Source: Pontederia crassipes (taxonomy: Eukaryota; Streptophyta; Magnoliopsida; Commelinales; Pontederiaceae). From it: a DNA stretch of 64,000 bases. The position numbers and the translations under genes were made by a program. The stretch is from NCBI GenBank assembly GCA_030549335.1, contig CM060195.1, forward strand, positions 28,028,874 to 28,092,873, in the 5' to 3' direction. This document shows positions 11,891-22,893 of the stretch, one piece after another (the stretch's first letter is position 1; the number at the start of each line of letters is the position of its first letter). Under the pieces are notes generated by a model. That model saw nothing but the letters and a program-made list of their open reading frames with translations, was not told the origin of the DNA and did no database searches.

Positions 11891-12719
11891 GAGGAGGTAC
11901 CTAAGTGCATGCTATTTGCGGATGATATAGTACTTTTAGCAGATTCAAGAGAAGAAATTAATACAAAATTGGAAATATGAAGAAATACGTTGGAGTCAAA
12001 GGGTTTTCATTTAAGTAGGAATAAAACAGAATATATGCATAGCAATTTCACAAATAAACAACTTAGAGACGATTTGAAAGTTAGGCTAGGGGAGGATATA
12101 ATTCCTCAAGTGACAAAGTTTAAATATTTAGGATCAATTATAAGACAAGATGGTGAGATTGATGGCGATGTTAATCATAGAATTCAAGCTGGTTGGTGTA
12201 AGTGGAAGAAAGTCACTGGAGTTCTTTGTGATAGAAAAATACCCAATAAAGTTAAAGGAAAATTCTATCGTACTGCTATAAGACCAGCAGTGTTATATGG
12301 TAGTGAATGTTGAGCTATGAAGGGACAACATGAACGTAAAGTGGGGGTAGCCGAAATGAGGATGTTGAGATGGATGTGTGGTCATACAAGATTAGATAAG
12401 ATTAGGAATGACCATATACGTGAACGAGTCGGAGTGGCTCCTATTAGTGAGAAAATGGTAGAGAATCGTTTGAGATAGTTTGGTCATGTTCAGAGAAGAC
12501 CATTAGATGCGCCAGTAAGAAGAGTAGATCAAATAATCTGGAGTCCGATTAAAAGAGGGAGAGGGAGGCCAAGGCGGACACTTGGCGAACTAATAGGGCA
12601 AGATCTATTGGTGAATAATATACCGAAAGGTTTGATTACTAATAGAGCGGAATGGCGTCGTATGATCCATGTAGCCGACCCCACCTAGTGGGATAAGGCT
12701 TTGTTGTTGTTGTTGTTGT
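11891..12719 (+). mobile_element. 5'-truncated RTE non-LTR retrotransposon
   Basis: Flanked by an exact 16-17 bp TSD, gcattaaagaattcca, at 11875-11890 and 12721-12736. It keeps only the 3' part of the RTE open frame: CMLFADDIVLLADS with the FADD catalytic motif of reverse transcriptase at the very start, then the C-terminal region (YLGSIIRQDGEID, YGSEC, MLRWMCGHTR). Stops replace Trp at 11978, 12311 and 12476. The frame ends ADPT-stop near 12690, a stop shared by all copies here and so probably the true terminus. A (TTG)n tail closes the element. It is dead on arrival, truncated by incomplete reverse transcription. Confidence 0.92.
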
Positions 12720-13038
12720 TGCATTAAAGAATTCCAAAGAAAATACATGTGTATCAGACAATTTTCAGGAAAAAGTCAACTATATCACTGTGCTTTTTTT
12801 GGGGGCAGAAAAGGATGGCTAGCATCTCAGATATTACTTGATTTATCACATTTCCATGCTCAGAAGAATGTGCCAATGAAAAACAAACTTTTTTTTTAAA
12901 ACAAACTTTTTGGAACACAAATGCAATGTAGCTGAGATAAATTTTCCTGATAAGCCTCTAAGAGCAAGCAAGGGGTTTCCTAGAAAAGCTTAAAGGAAAA
13001 ATTTTAAGGTATTTTTTTAACTCAATTTAAGGAAAATA

Positions 13039-13201
13039 TAGCCGGTCCCAAGCCCGGATAAAGGAGGAGGGTTGTGTTAGGTCCCGACAACCAGCGTAAA
13101 ACCCTGTCGAATCTCATGAACATGGATCAACGAGTCGTATGATCCATGTAGCCGACCCCACCTAGTGGGATAAGGCTTTGTTGTTGTTGTTGTTGTTGTT
13201 G
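13039..13201 (+). mobile_element. Second short RTE-derived element
   Basis: Near-identical in layout to the element at 10634-10802: tagccggtcccaagcccgg, then ccctgtcgaatctcatgaac, then gtagccgaccccacctagtg and (TTG)7. It begins about 15 bp further into the consensus, so it is slightly 5'-truncated. No convincing TSD is seen. Confidence 0.8.
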
Positions 13202-14077
13202 TAAGAATGCAGAAATGAGTTCTTTTTTTTTAGCAGAAAAAGGATGACTACCAGAGTTGTGGTTGTCATCCAGCACTGTATATATATGAAAGTATGAGAA
13301 GATGTACAGGTGAGAGCTCTCGGAGAGAGCAGCAAAAGGTGACCAAGGTCACAATAGGAAAGCTAGCCAAAACCCCACTCTTCTTCACTAGTAAATGTAT
13401 TTATGGAAACTAATTTGATGTCCACAATAGAATAAATTGAAGAAAAAAAAAGAGTATTTAACAGTGCTTTCTTGCAAGTGCATGTTGTAGGATCCCAAAG
13501 GGCATCAAGAGGGGGGGTGAATTGGTGTTTAACCGAAAATATTGATTTCAAGAAAATCATCGCGGAAGCACAAAATCGATTCGTTAATCCTTTTAAAACC
13601 AAAGCAATTCAGATCGTAATCATAATATTAGAGGGAGAGAGAGTGAGAGAAATAAAAAACAATGAACACGGGTGGTTGTTGACGAAGTTCAGCCACACCT
13701 TGGCCTACGTCCCCGCTCCGACCTCGAGACCGCCGGAGATTCCACTAAGCACTTCCTTTGTTCCAAATGGGGCAAGGAAGAAAGCCCTTTACACAACCAC
13801 TTTTTACTCCGCTTCGAGGCAAGGCAACCTCTCCTCCTAAGAAGCTAATCTTTTCTCTCGATCAAGAAGTAAGATTTGGAACATCTTTTATACAAAAGCT
13901 CTCACAATTTTTCTGAAGAATAGGTTCTCTCTTTTACAATAGAACACTCACAAGAAGAGAAGAGAGAAAGAAAGAGGTCTCTAAAATGATAACTTCAAGA
14001 GAAATTATCTCCTTTTTATTTCTTGAAGTTTTGCTTCAATGCTTTGATGGTTACTTTTACTTCTGGCCTTGGCACTC

Positions 14078-14085
14078 CTTTTATA
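14078..14085 (-). promoter_or_regulatory. TATA box of the solo copia LTR
   Basis: TATAAAAG on the minus strand, in the same relative place as 22032-22039 and 25812-25819 in the full element's LTRs. All three copies keep it. Confidence 0.65.
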
Positions 14086-14169
14086 GGTTCTGGTATGTGG
14101 AAAATTCGTCCAGAATTAATTCCACATTTTTCTCCTCAAAATATAGTCGTTACTGTTCATTTCAGTAAT

Positions 14170-14460
14170 GGACCGGACGATCGCATTTATTGACCGGTCG
14201 ACCGGACTATATGACCGTTGCGCTGATTTCTCCAGTTATCGCAGTTGGTCGGTCGACCGAACTATCGACCGGTGTCTCGACCGGTACAGTCTCGCAGTTT
14301 TGATTTGTAGCCGTTGAGCTGATCGGTCGACCGCTGCATCGACCGGTCTATCGACCGGTACAGTCTCGCAGCTTTCATTTGAGCAACTTATGCCTTGATC
14401 GGTCGACCGGACTGTCTCGACCGGCCTTCATAACTTCGACCGGCAGGTTGACCGCCCTGC
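14170..14460. repeat. CGGTCGACCG motif cluster in the solo LTR
   Basis: About a dozen CGACCGG-type motifs in under 300 bp. Two neighbouring blocks (about 14240-14300 and 14318-14375) share the order cggtcgaccg, tcgaccgg, ctcgaccggtacagtctcgc, so part of the cluster is a degenerate tandem repeat with a period near 75-80 bp. Confidence 0.85.
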
Positions 14461-14722
14461 AATATTTTGAGCATGACTTTCTGCACAGTTATCCAAATTA
14501 GATGATCTTGGAGTTTATGGAAAGCTAACAGAATTCTCTACAACTCTGACTTCCACATTCATCCAAAACTAATGAGATTAGTGACAATTATTTAATCAAA
14601 GCGTAGTGCATAAAGTTATCTCTTTTTCTTTAAATTTTTTAGCATTTTATCTTTAATCATTCGAGGTTTGTATCATCAAAATATAATTTAATATGTCATT
14701 AAAACTTAGATCCAACACATGT

Positions 14723-17700
14723 ATAACTCAAAGAGTCTAAGAAGCACATTAAAGACCTACAATACAAGATGGGAATGGCTTTGAATATGCCAAATTGAAA
14801 CCATAAGGCCAGGGTTGTTGGCAAAGGCCAGAAAGCAGTCATTTCATGTTGGCCTGTGCAAATGCTTCTCACAATCTGGCCCAAAAACCATATAACATGT
14901 AAACAACTTCACATTTCAATAATCTAGTTGTTAGTTTTTTGTTCTTGAGAGGTGGTAGTTAGTTGAGTTGACTAAATGTAAACAGCCAGTCCGCAGAAAA
15001 AAGTGAAAACTGTGTTTGGGTATGTCACTTCCAAGCATCAAAATTCGACCAGAGGTCCTTGTCATCCATCCAATTTCATCTGTCAAGAACTCACAGAATG
15101 GGTCTCTTAAAGAAAAGAGTAATAGAGATATTTTCTCAGGTAATTATAATTTTTAACAAGAACTATGAACTCCCCTCAAAGAAACTTAATGTAAACTTGA
15201 AAACAAAAAAGGTGTCTTATTAATTTATTTTTGTCAATGTTTCATATGCCTTATGGTGTTGTGGAGTGTATTGATACATTACGATGGAGAGTATGTTGGC
15301 ATCATCCAAGTAGCACAGGATGGGTTGTTCATCTGGTGGAATGGTTTGAGATCTCTAGGACTATTTCAGAAGGTGGATTGACAGTTCGTGTGACTTAGAC
15401 CATGAATGACACACCCCTTGTGAAATGGGTTGTTGCAACTAATGGCTCGCTCAGAAGATATCTGATTTCTTGTGATAAATGCATGCTATGGGTGCAGTTT
15501 CATGAGACAAGAGACTGGCAGTCCTCCTTGTGGTGAGGAGTTACATCATTGATGTGGAGAATCCGGCCTTTGTTCGCAGTATCCTTTAACTTGCATTCTT
15601 CTTTCAGTTTCAGGAAGATATCTGGCTTCTAGTGAGCCTCTCTCTGTGGAGTTTCCATGTACATATGCGATAACACAGGACAAGCATGTTACCACAACCA
15701 TCTATTGGTTAGGAACTACATTATATAATGGTGTACGGACACCTCAGTTTGCATAATAACACACAGATCAGAGAGCTGATGACTTTATTCTTCTTTTGGC
15801 AAGACTTGGGGTATCTCACCTGATATCTCCCATCAAGATACTTGATTTGCACAGCAGGCCAGTCCTCGGTCCATGCAATTTAAAAGATTTTGGATAATGA
15901 TAATCGGTTAGATGTTGAGTTACATACTGATTGTAGTCTTCTACGACAAGTGGATCCCTATGCGGTTCTGTGTATTAAGAAATTTGTATGGCAGCTGTCC
16001 ACTCGGTGCTATAGGTATAGATGGGTTGTGTAGGCAAACACCTCATGTGATGTATGTGATGATTTGATGAGGAAAAAGAGCATCTCTTCTTTGGGTGTTT
16101 CAGTGGCAAGTGCAAGTATGGTAGGGGTCAGGATGTCAATGGATTGTGGTGAGATCGTGGACCGATTTCTGGAGACTGTTCAGACAAGGCACATAATGAG
16201 ACTACCCGTACAGATGGCATTAAGCATTTCATTTTTATGGTCCATTTGATATCAACAAAACAGTTGCATCTTTAGAGAGGAAAAGTTCTACTTTGAAAAT
16301 GTTGTTTCATAAGCTTGTAATATGATGAGACAATGGATGAGGAACTAATCTTTGCATTAATCATTCAAACCTAGTATGTAAGAAAATCTATCATTAATAA
16401 AATGGACCGTATGCTTGGCACGCATTCTTTTGTTTCGGTTGCCACCACAGTATTCGGAGTAGTCAGATAAAAATCTAAATCCATTATATGATAGGTGAGA
16501 TTCCCAGTGAATATTCTGCACACGGAAGGTTTTCGAACAGCATTCTTTACACTCAAAAAAATTCTTTGGGGAAACTGGGATGGGTCATGCATTCTATTTA
16601 ACCAAATGGTAACTTTGGGCTACAGCAATACAGGGAATTTCCCATAGATCAGCCTATGTTTCCCACAAGAAGTATTATGGATCTCGGAGATCTAAAAGGA
16701 GCCTTACAAAGATATGTTACAGGATATGGGGCAGGTCATGCATGAGATATTTAATCAACATCTTCAGGGAAAAGAGAAGCATATAGTTCTTGCACATTAT
16801 TATTCAATTTTTTTTAAGGTAACATTATTATTCAATTTAAATAAGATTAACATGAAATTCAAAAGCATAGAAGGAGCCAGCATCTTAAAGGAAATGGACA
16901 GGTCATGCATGCTATGATTACCTGACCAGGATGCATTCAGGGAACAGATATGTGATCAGAAGTATATAAAACTTAAATTAGCAAATTGGGCCAGATCTTA
17001 ATGAAAGAAAAGAATGGCCAATGTTTTATTTCAGGAACTTGTATTCCTGTTCATATGGAACAACTATGATACCAATTTCATAAATCAAGCAAAAGCCTTC
17101 TATATAAACCCTCATGACAGGACTCTTGCTTTCCCTTGCCATATAACAAGAGCCCTTTATTTTCTGGTGAAAAACAATATTGCAACAAAAAAGTAGGTTG
17201 GGTCTTGCCTTGATCACAAACTAAACTTGTGTATAACAATATGAAACAAGTAATTATCTTTTCTCCAAGTGAAATTTAGATCTATATATTGACTGGCCTT
17301 CAAAAAATTTATATACTGAGTTCCGAGAAACAAGGAATAATCTTTTCTCTAAGCGAAGGAAGACAATATTATACACTTACTGCATTTCCTGGATTTTTTA
17401 AATCATGTTAAAATTATGTATTAGCATAAAAACCATGAATGTCCTTATGCAAAATATCATCTCTGAAAGGTATAACTTCTACTAAACTCATAGTAGATAT
17501 TTTTTTAAGGCATACTAAATCCATAGTAAATAAATTCCATATGCAAGTTGCTCCTTAAGAATATATGCAAGCTCAGACAAGCAACATCCACGAAATTTTT
17601 TTTTTCCTTTGAGAAACAACTTCAAAGTTACTTCGTTACACGAATTGAAAGGCTGTGATTAAATGAAAGCAGACACCAGAAAAGAAAGAGAGAGGCATTT

Positions 17701-17940
17701 TAATCCTCTTTCGAAAGCTCTTTAATGTTGCAGACACGAAGAGAACTTTTTAAAAGGCATACTATACTGGCCATAAGAAAATATAGGCATCTCAGACATA
17801 TTAATAACAGCATCGCTTTTGATGCAAATAAGTTGCCCTGGGCACTCTCGACGCTAACAACCACAAAGGGGAACATATCATCAAAGAAATCTTGATTGCA
17901 AAAATAATTTAGTCTACAGTAAAATTCCAGTCTTTTTCAC
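14723..17940. other. Long intergenic stretch with an unidentified degraded coding-like tract
   Basis: No intact gene. About 15240-16250 looks coding-like in patches on the plus strand: readable phrases such as RWRVCWHHPSSTGWVVHL near 15280 and LHTDCSLLRQVDPYAVL near 15915, broken by stops, with less AT than its flanks. I cannot assign a family. The stretch 16260-17940, toward the 3' side of NDUFB7, holds nothing recognised. Confidence 0.4.
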
Positions 17941-18098
17941 AAATTGCGCCATCGAAACATTCTACAAACGGAAAAGCCATCAAAATTAAACAGTCTGACG
18001 AAGACATACTATGAAACCAATAAATGTTACGGAACATCTCTGAAGCAATTTATCGAACATGAAAAGAACAAGAACTGGACTGACCACGGGGGCGGCGA

Positions 18099-18416
18099 TC
18101 AGGCGTTAGAAGTGGAAGGGATGAGGGGGATCGGGGCGCCCTGGGGCGATTTCTTCTTCTGTTCCTGCTGCTCGCGGATCTTCTGCATCTGGAGCATACG
18201 CTCCATAATGAGCTCGTACTCGCACTTCTCATAGGCGTGGCGCTGGTCCTCGCACTTCCAGGGGAGGAAGAACTCGGCGGAGCGGCACTTGTTGAGGGGG
18301 ATGAGGAGGTGGGCGCACTGGTCCCGGTACGGGATGGGCACACGATTCTCCACCATCTCCTCCTGCGTAGCGATCATAGGCTTCGAAGATCCTAGCTTCA
18401 CCCCATCTTCCGCCAT
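18099..18416 (-). CDS. NDUFB7: NADH dehydrogenase (ubiquinone) 1 beta subcomplex subunit 7
   Basis: A 105-residue, single-exon gene. NDUFB7 is an accessory subunit of the membrane arm of mitochondrial complex I, on the intermembrane-space side. The twin CX9C (CHCH) signature is complete: C34/C44 (CAHLLIPLNKC) and C55/C65 (CEDQRHAYEKC), which form two disulfides in the family. Before it stands VPIPYRDQCAHLL, typical of the subunit; after it comes a basic Gln/Lys-rich coiled tail (MLQMQKIREQQEQ) and a Pro/Ser end. Length matches plant orthologues from memory. No presequence is visible, as expected for a protein imported by the oxidative-folding route. I chose Met 18416 because upstream in-frame codons only translate the GA repeat. 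The GA/CT tract directly before the start would be in the 5' UTR. It appears intact. Confidence 0.95.
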   Translation of the reverse strand: MAEDGVKLGSSKPMIATQEEMVENRVPIPYRDQCAHLLIPLNKCRSAEFFLPWKCEDQRHAYEKCEYELIMERMLQMQKIREQQEQKKKSPQGAPIPLIPSTSNA

Positions 18417-18417
18417 T

Positions 18418-18418
<1 letters not shown>

Positions 18419-18496
<78 letters not shown>
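18419..18496. repeat. (CT)n microsatellite in the NDUFB7 5' UTR
   Basis: About 39 CT units on the plus strand, i.e. GA on the coding strand, ending two bases before the ATG. GA-rich leaders are common in plant genes and can bind BBR/BPC factors; whether this one acts so is unknown. Confidence 0.9.
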
Positions 18497-18500
<4 letters not shown>

Positions 18501-18569
18501 CGCTACGGGGGGGCGTTTGGCTGCTGATGCCGGCTGAGAAGACGAAGAAAAAAAAATAAAAGAAATCAA

Positions 18570-21294
18570 CGCTTTTTTTCTGTATGACTTGTCGTGTTAT
18601 AATTTCAATGGGCTTTTGGCCTGTTTAGTTGAACGTAATTTAGCCCATTTATTTTTATTTAGAATTTGATAAATTAATCTAAAGAAAACTTGGGATTCAG
18701 CCGGACTGGTCATATCATTATCATCGTATGGTGTTTGGATAAGAACATTTTGTCAGAACTAACGTTAGTTCCCATTCTTTTCGTAGGATCTATCGGAACT
18801 ATAATTTTTATCAACACATAAGTTCTAATCTGATGCGCGAACTTACCTACGTACATTTTTTTTTCCTTTTTGCTTTTAGCATATGGTTCTTTTTTTTTTT
18901 TGCTTTTATCTATTAATTTAACAATAATATATATTATAATGTATATATATGTTATATGTATATAGTTACTTATTTAAATTTGCATTATCACAGAAATGAT
19001 TAAAATAATTTTATTTAGATCTAATGATAAAATAAGTATTTTGTTAACTATTTATTATAATTAACTCAGTACAGCATAATAAAATTAAAAATATATTATT
19101 AATTAAATCCAATATTGAATATTTTTTCTTAATTATTTATTATACTTTAATTAATATTAAAGTATAGTACAATATTATTAGTTAATAATTACTTTGAATA
19201 TTATTTGTTAAACTATTTTTTATTATTTCAAATACTAATTAATTAAATATTATTTAAATATAATATTTCCTATATGATCAAAATAAATTTATCTCGTTCC
19301 TGATCTAAGTTGATAATAACTAAATCAATAAGTTGACAATTAATTTAATATTGCAAGTTCAATTATGTTTTTAGTACAAATTGGTTATTATAATAAAATA
19401 AATATCAGTTATGAAAATAAATTATTTAGGCATAATATTAAATAAGTATTTTATTAATTAGTTTAATATTAAATATTATATACTAGTATAGTTATTGTAT
19501 GAAGATTTTTTAATAAAGATAATTTGATATTATTCATTAAACTATTTTATTAACTTAAATATATTTTTATATAATATTTTTTTATTCAAGTATATCTTTA
19601 ACATACATTATAATATTAATTACATACCAATAAAAATAACAAACTATCTTTTTATGTAAATTATAATATTAATAACTAAGGTTATCAAGATCTAGATCTA
19701 GATCTTAAAATCTTACGATTTTATAATCTTACTAACCCTAATTTTACAATCTCGATCTTATCTTCGAAATCTTATGTATAAGATCGTAATTCAATCTTAA
19801 TTTTGGCCATATGATTTTATGATCTTATCATGATCTCATAGATTAATATAATCATTTAAATAATAATAATAATAATAATAATAATATTTATGGCAATAAT
19901 AATTTATTTATACGAAGTGTAATATATTGTTTCGTTTTAAATATGTTTGGATGTAATTTTGCTTAACAATCAATAAAAGTATGACTAAGTGAGATGTAAT
20001 TTCTAACTTAAATATGATAAACTAATAAAAGATATTTATATTTTTTTAAAATAATATATTTTATTAATAAGTAAGATACTACGATCCTCTATTCGACCTT
20101 ACGATCGATTTTATGACCCTCCTCCGATCTTATATAAAATCACGATCTTAACTATCTTGTTAATAATATAACTATAAATATATAATATTTTTATTTACTA
20201 TAATTTTATATCTTATAAAAAATAAGTTATATTCTTAATTCTTATTTTTTTATCCAAACATCCACTAAAACTTATCAATCAAATAAACTTTTTAAATCTT
20301 CATCATTGTATTTCTCATCCAAACAACAAACATAAACTTTTTCATCTAATTAATTAGTTCTCAAGAACTAACAAGAGCTTTAATTCTCGTATCCAAAACA
20401 CACTTGAACTTGAGAATAATATAAATTTTAAATAAAAAACTTCATCATTTTTAAAATTCTAATAAAAGTAAAAAAATAATTTAAATACATAATAATAAGG
20501 CTAAATAAGCATTATTTTATATTTATCATTTAAGTAATTTATTTCAAATAATAATTGATTTTGTTATTCTTTGTTGTGATTGATTGAAATAAATAGTTGA
20601 AATGATGATATCTTTGGTGCCTTCAAATGAATACAATTTGACAAATTAATTTAGATGGGTTCTGCAAAGATAAAATATTATTTTTAAAAAATATTTTTTA
20701 AATTTAAATTTAAAATAATAATAAATTATTATTTTATAAGAAAATATTTTAAAAGTATAATATTTTTTAAAATATATAGCATAATAAATCATATCAATTT
20801 AATGTTTAATAGAACATATATTACACGTATAAAAACATAAAACACAATTTTTCTAAAGTTATGGACATGACATATTAATTTCTAGTGTGCTAAGTTTCCA
20901 CTAAGAAAACTCTAAATCTACACTTTGAACTTTTTATTAAATAATTATAATATATTTAATAAATTGAATATTTTTTATTAATTAGGCATGGTTGTACATG
21001 CTTGTAGAATATTATAATATATAAAATTATAACCAAGTTTCCGAAAATGATATAGTTGAGAAAAGTGAACTCTTATAGAAAAGTTTGAGCAACTCAAACT
21101 TGAGGGTGTACTTTGGATGAACTACTTTCAAAATCTCTATTAGTATGTCGCTTTACCAATTAGTTTTTTCTTGTAAAGCATGACATCTCCTTCTTAAACT
21201 CAAACATAGGACATATTGGGCTACCAAGTTTTTTAATTTGGCCATTGAGTATTGTGGAAAAGATAAGTTACTGAAGCTGAATAAGTTAGATGAG
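18570..21294. other. AT-rich intergenic region upstream of NDUFB7
   Basis: Very AT-rich sequence without genes. An imperfect inverted-repeat structure spans about 19655-20170: gatctta-type words on the left (aagatctagatctagatctt near 19686) are mirrored near 20085-20165. It holds a (TAA)n run at 19861-19888. It could be a foldback or MITE-like element, but no TSD was established. No clear TATA box for NDUFB7 was found near 18550-18620. Confidence 0.45.
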
Positions 21295-21549
21295 TATAAT
21301 ATCAGATTTAAATTTTAATGATATATAAAATTATATTTTGATGATACAAATTTCGAATGATTAAAGTTAAAATGTTGAAATTTTTTTAAAGAAAAATGGA
21401 TAATTTTATGCACTACTCTTTGATTAAATAATCGGCACTGATCTTATCAGTTTTGGATGAATATTGAATTGTAGAGAATTCTGTTAGCTTTCCATAGACT
21501 CTAAGATCATCTAATTTAGATAACTGTATAAAACGTTATGCTCAAAATA

Positions 21550-21945
21550 GTGCAGGACGGTCAACCTATCGGTCGAAGCTATGAAGGCCGATCGAAACAG
21601 TCCAGTCGATCGATCGGAGATACCGGTCGACCGATTAATGCATAAACTACTCAAATCAAAATTATGAGACTGTATCGGTCGATAAATCGCTCGATGCACC
21701 GGCCTATCGATCAACTAAACGGGAGGAAATCAAAACTATGAGACTGTACCGGTCGAGACATCGGTCGACAGTTCGGTCGACCAACCAAGTGCTGAAGCTG
21801 CAAAACTGAGCGCAACGGACATATAGACCAGTCGACCGGTTCATTAATACGGTCGACCGATCAGTTACGGCAAATGAGGAAAATGAGCCAACGATCATAT
21901 AGACCGATCGACCGGCCCATAAATGCGATCGACCGGTCCATTACT
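21550..21945. repeat. CGGTCGACCG cluster, 5' LTR
   Basis: About 16 exact or near copies of CGGTCGACCG or its halves. Several are degraded by C-to-T or G-to-A changes (for example cgatcgat), as expected if the CpGs had been methylated. Short frames reading DRST/DRPV repeats come from this cluster. Confidence 0.85.
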
Positions 21946-22031
21946 GAAATGAACAGTAACGACCTAACGGGTATATTTCAAAGAGAAAAATGTGAAATTA
22001 ATTCTGGACAAATTTTTCACATGCCAGAGCC

Positions 22032-22039
22032 TATAAAAG
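22032..22039 (+). promoter_or_regulatory. TATA box of the copia 5' LTR
   Basis: TATAAAAG within agcctataaaaggagtgcc, after the motif cluster. Conserved in three LTR copies in the window, so it is the likely core promoter of the element. Confidence 0.7.
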
Positions 22040-22445
22040 GAGTGCCAAAGTCAAGAGCAAAGGCATCCATCGAAGCATTGAAGCAATACTTCAAGAAATC
22101 AAAAGAAGATCTTTTTTCTTAAAGTTATCATTTTAGTTGTGCTCTTCTTTCTCTCTTCCACTCTTGTGAGCATAGAATTGTAAAAGAGAGAAATATTCTT
22201 GTTCGAAAAAATAGGGAGAGCTCTTGTGTAAAAGAGGTTCTAAATCTTACCTCTTGAGCGAGAGAAATAGATTAGCTTCCTAAAAGAAGAGGTTGTCTTG
22301 CCTCTCGAAGTGGAGAAAAGGTGGTTGTGTAAAGGGTCTTCTTCCTTGCCCCATTTGAAACAAAGGAAGTGCTAGTGAAATCTCCGACGATCTCGAGGTC
22401 GAGAAGTAGGAGCGGGAACATAGGCCAAGGTGTGGCCGAACCTCG

Positions 22446-22687
22446 TCAACAACCACCGCGTCTATTTGTATTTGATTTCTCTCACTCTCTCTTCTTCTAA
22501 TATTGTGTTTATAATCTGAATTGTAAAGATTTTAAGAATCAGTTTTGTGTTTCCGCGACGAACTCATCAACAACCACCGCGTCTATTTGTGTTTGATTTC
22601 TCTCACTCTCTCTCCCTCTAATATTGCGTTTATAATTTGAATTGTAAAAATTTTAAGAATCGATTTTGTACTTCCGTGATGAATTTC
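22446..22687. repeat. 121-bp tandem duplication in the 5' LTR only
   Basis: 22446-22566 and 22567-22687 both begin tcaacaaccaccgcgtctat and run to the end of the same block. The 3' LTR has one copy (from about 26218), so the duplication arose after insertion or distinguishes the 5' LTR by recombination. Confidence 0.9.
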
Positions 22688-22768
22688 GTGAAATCGATAT
22701 TTTCGGTTAAACACCAATTCACCCCCCCCCCTCTCCTCCCCTCTTGGTGCCCTTTAGAATCCTACAAT

Positions 22769-22780
22769 TGGTATCAGAGC
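22769..22780 (+). other. Primer-binding site (tRNA-iMet)
   Basis: tggtatcagagc, two bases after the 5' LTR end. It is the standard complement of the initiator-Met tRNA 3' end used by plant copia elements to prime minus-strand DNA. Confidence 0.95.
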
Positions 22781-22893
22781 GGGTTGCTCTCGTTTTGATC
22801 TTTTGAATCATCTCATTTTTAAATCTAATCATTTTAGATCTAATTATTTTAAGATTCAATCATTTTTTAAAAGATTTAACAATCTTAATAACT

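Larger units (their letters stand above)
13486..14717 (-). mobile_element. Solo LTR of the copia family, minus strand
   Basis: A 1232-bp LTR lying reversed between exact 5-bp TSDs, catgt, at 13481-13485 and 14718-14722. It is the same family as the LTRs of the element at 21300-26408: on the minus strand it starts TGTTGGATCTAAG and ends GGATCCTACA, with the same TATA box, CGGTCGACCG cluster and CT-rich region between. No internal sequence remains, the usual result of recombination between two LTRs. Open frames inside (13472-13840, 13986-14168) are LTR artefacts. Confidence 0.95.
21300..22766 (+). repeat. 5' LTR of the copia element
   Basis: 1467 bp ending CTACA. Contains the CGGTCGACCG cluster (about 21550-21945), a TATA box (22032-22039), and a CT/C-rich U5. 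It is 168 bp longer than the 3' LTR, 121 bp of which is a tandem duplication at 22446-22687. The terminal TG has become TA. Confidence 0.95.

Noticed and set aside
12688-12693. In-frame TAG in ADPT-stop of the RTE copies as another Trp-to-stop change
   Set aside because: The same stop is present in every copy in the window, so it is probably the true end of the reading frame.
14170-14460. CRISPR-like regular repeats
   Set aside because: The motif is short, the spacers are irregular and partly repeated, the context is a plant LTR, and no cas genes are present.
18099-18569. Longer 156-codon reading of NDUFB7 from an upstream Met
   Set aside because: The added N-terminus translates the GA microsatellite as Glu-Arg repeats and has no family match; the Met at 18416 gives the expected protein.
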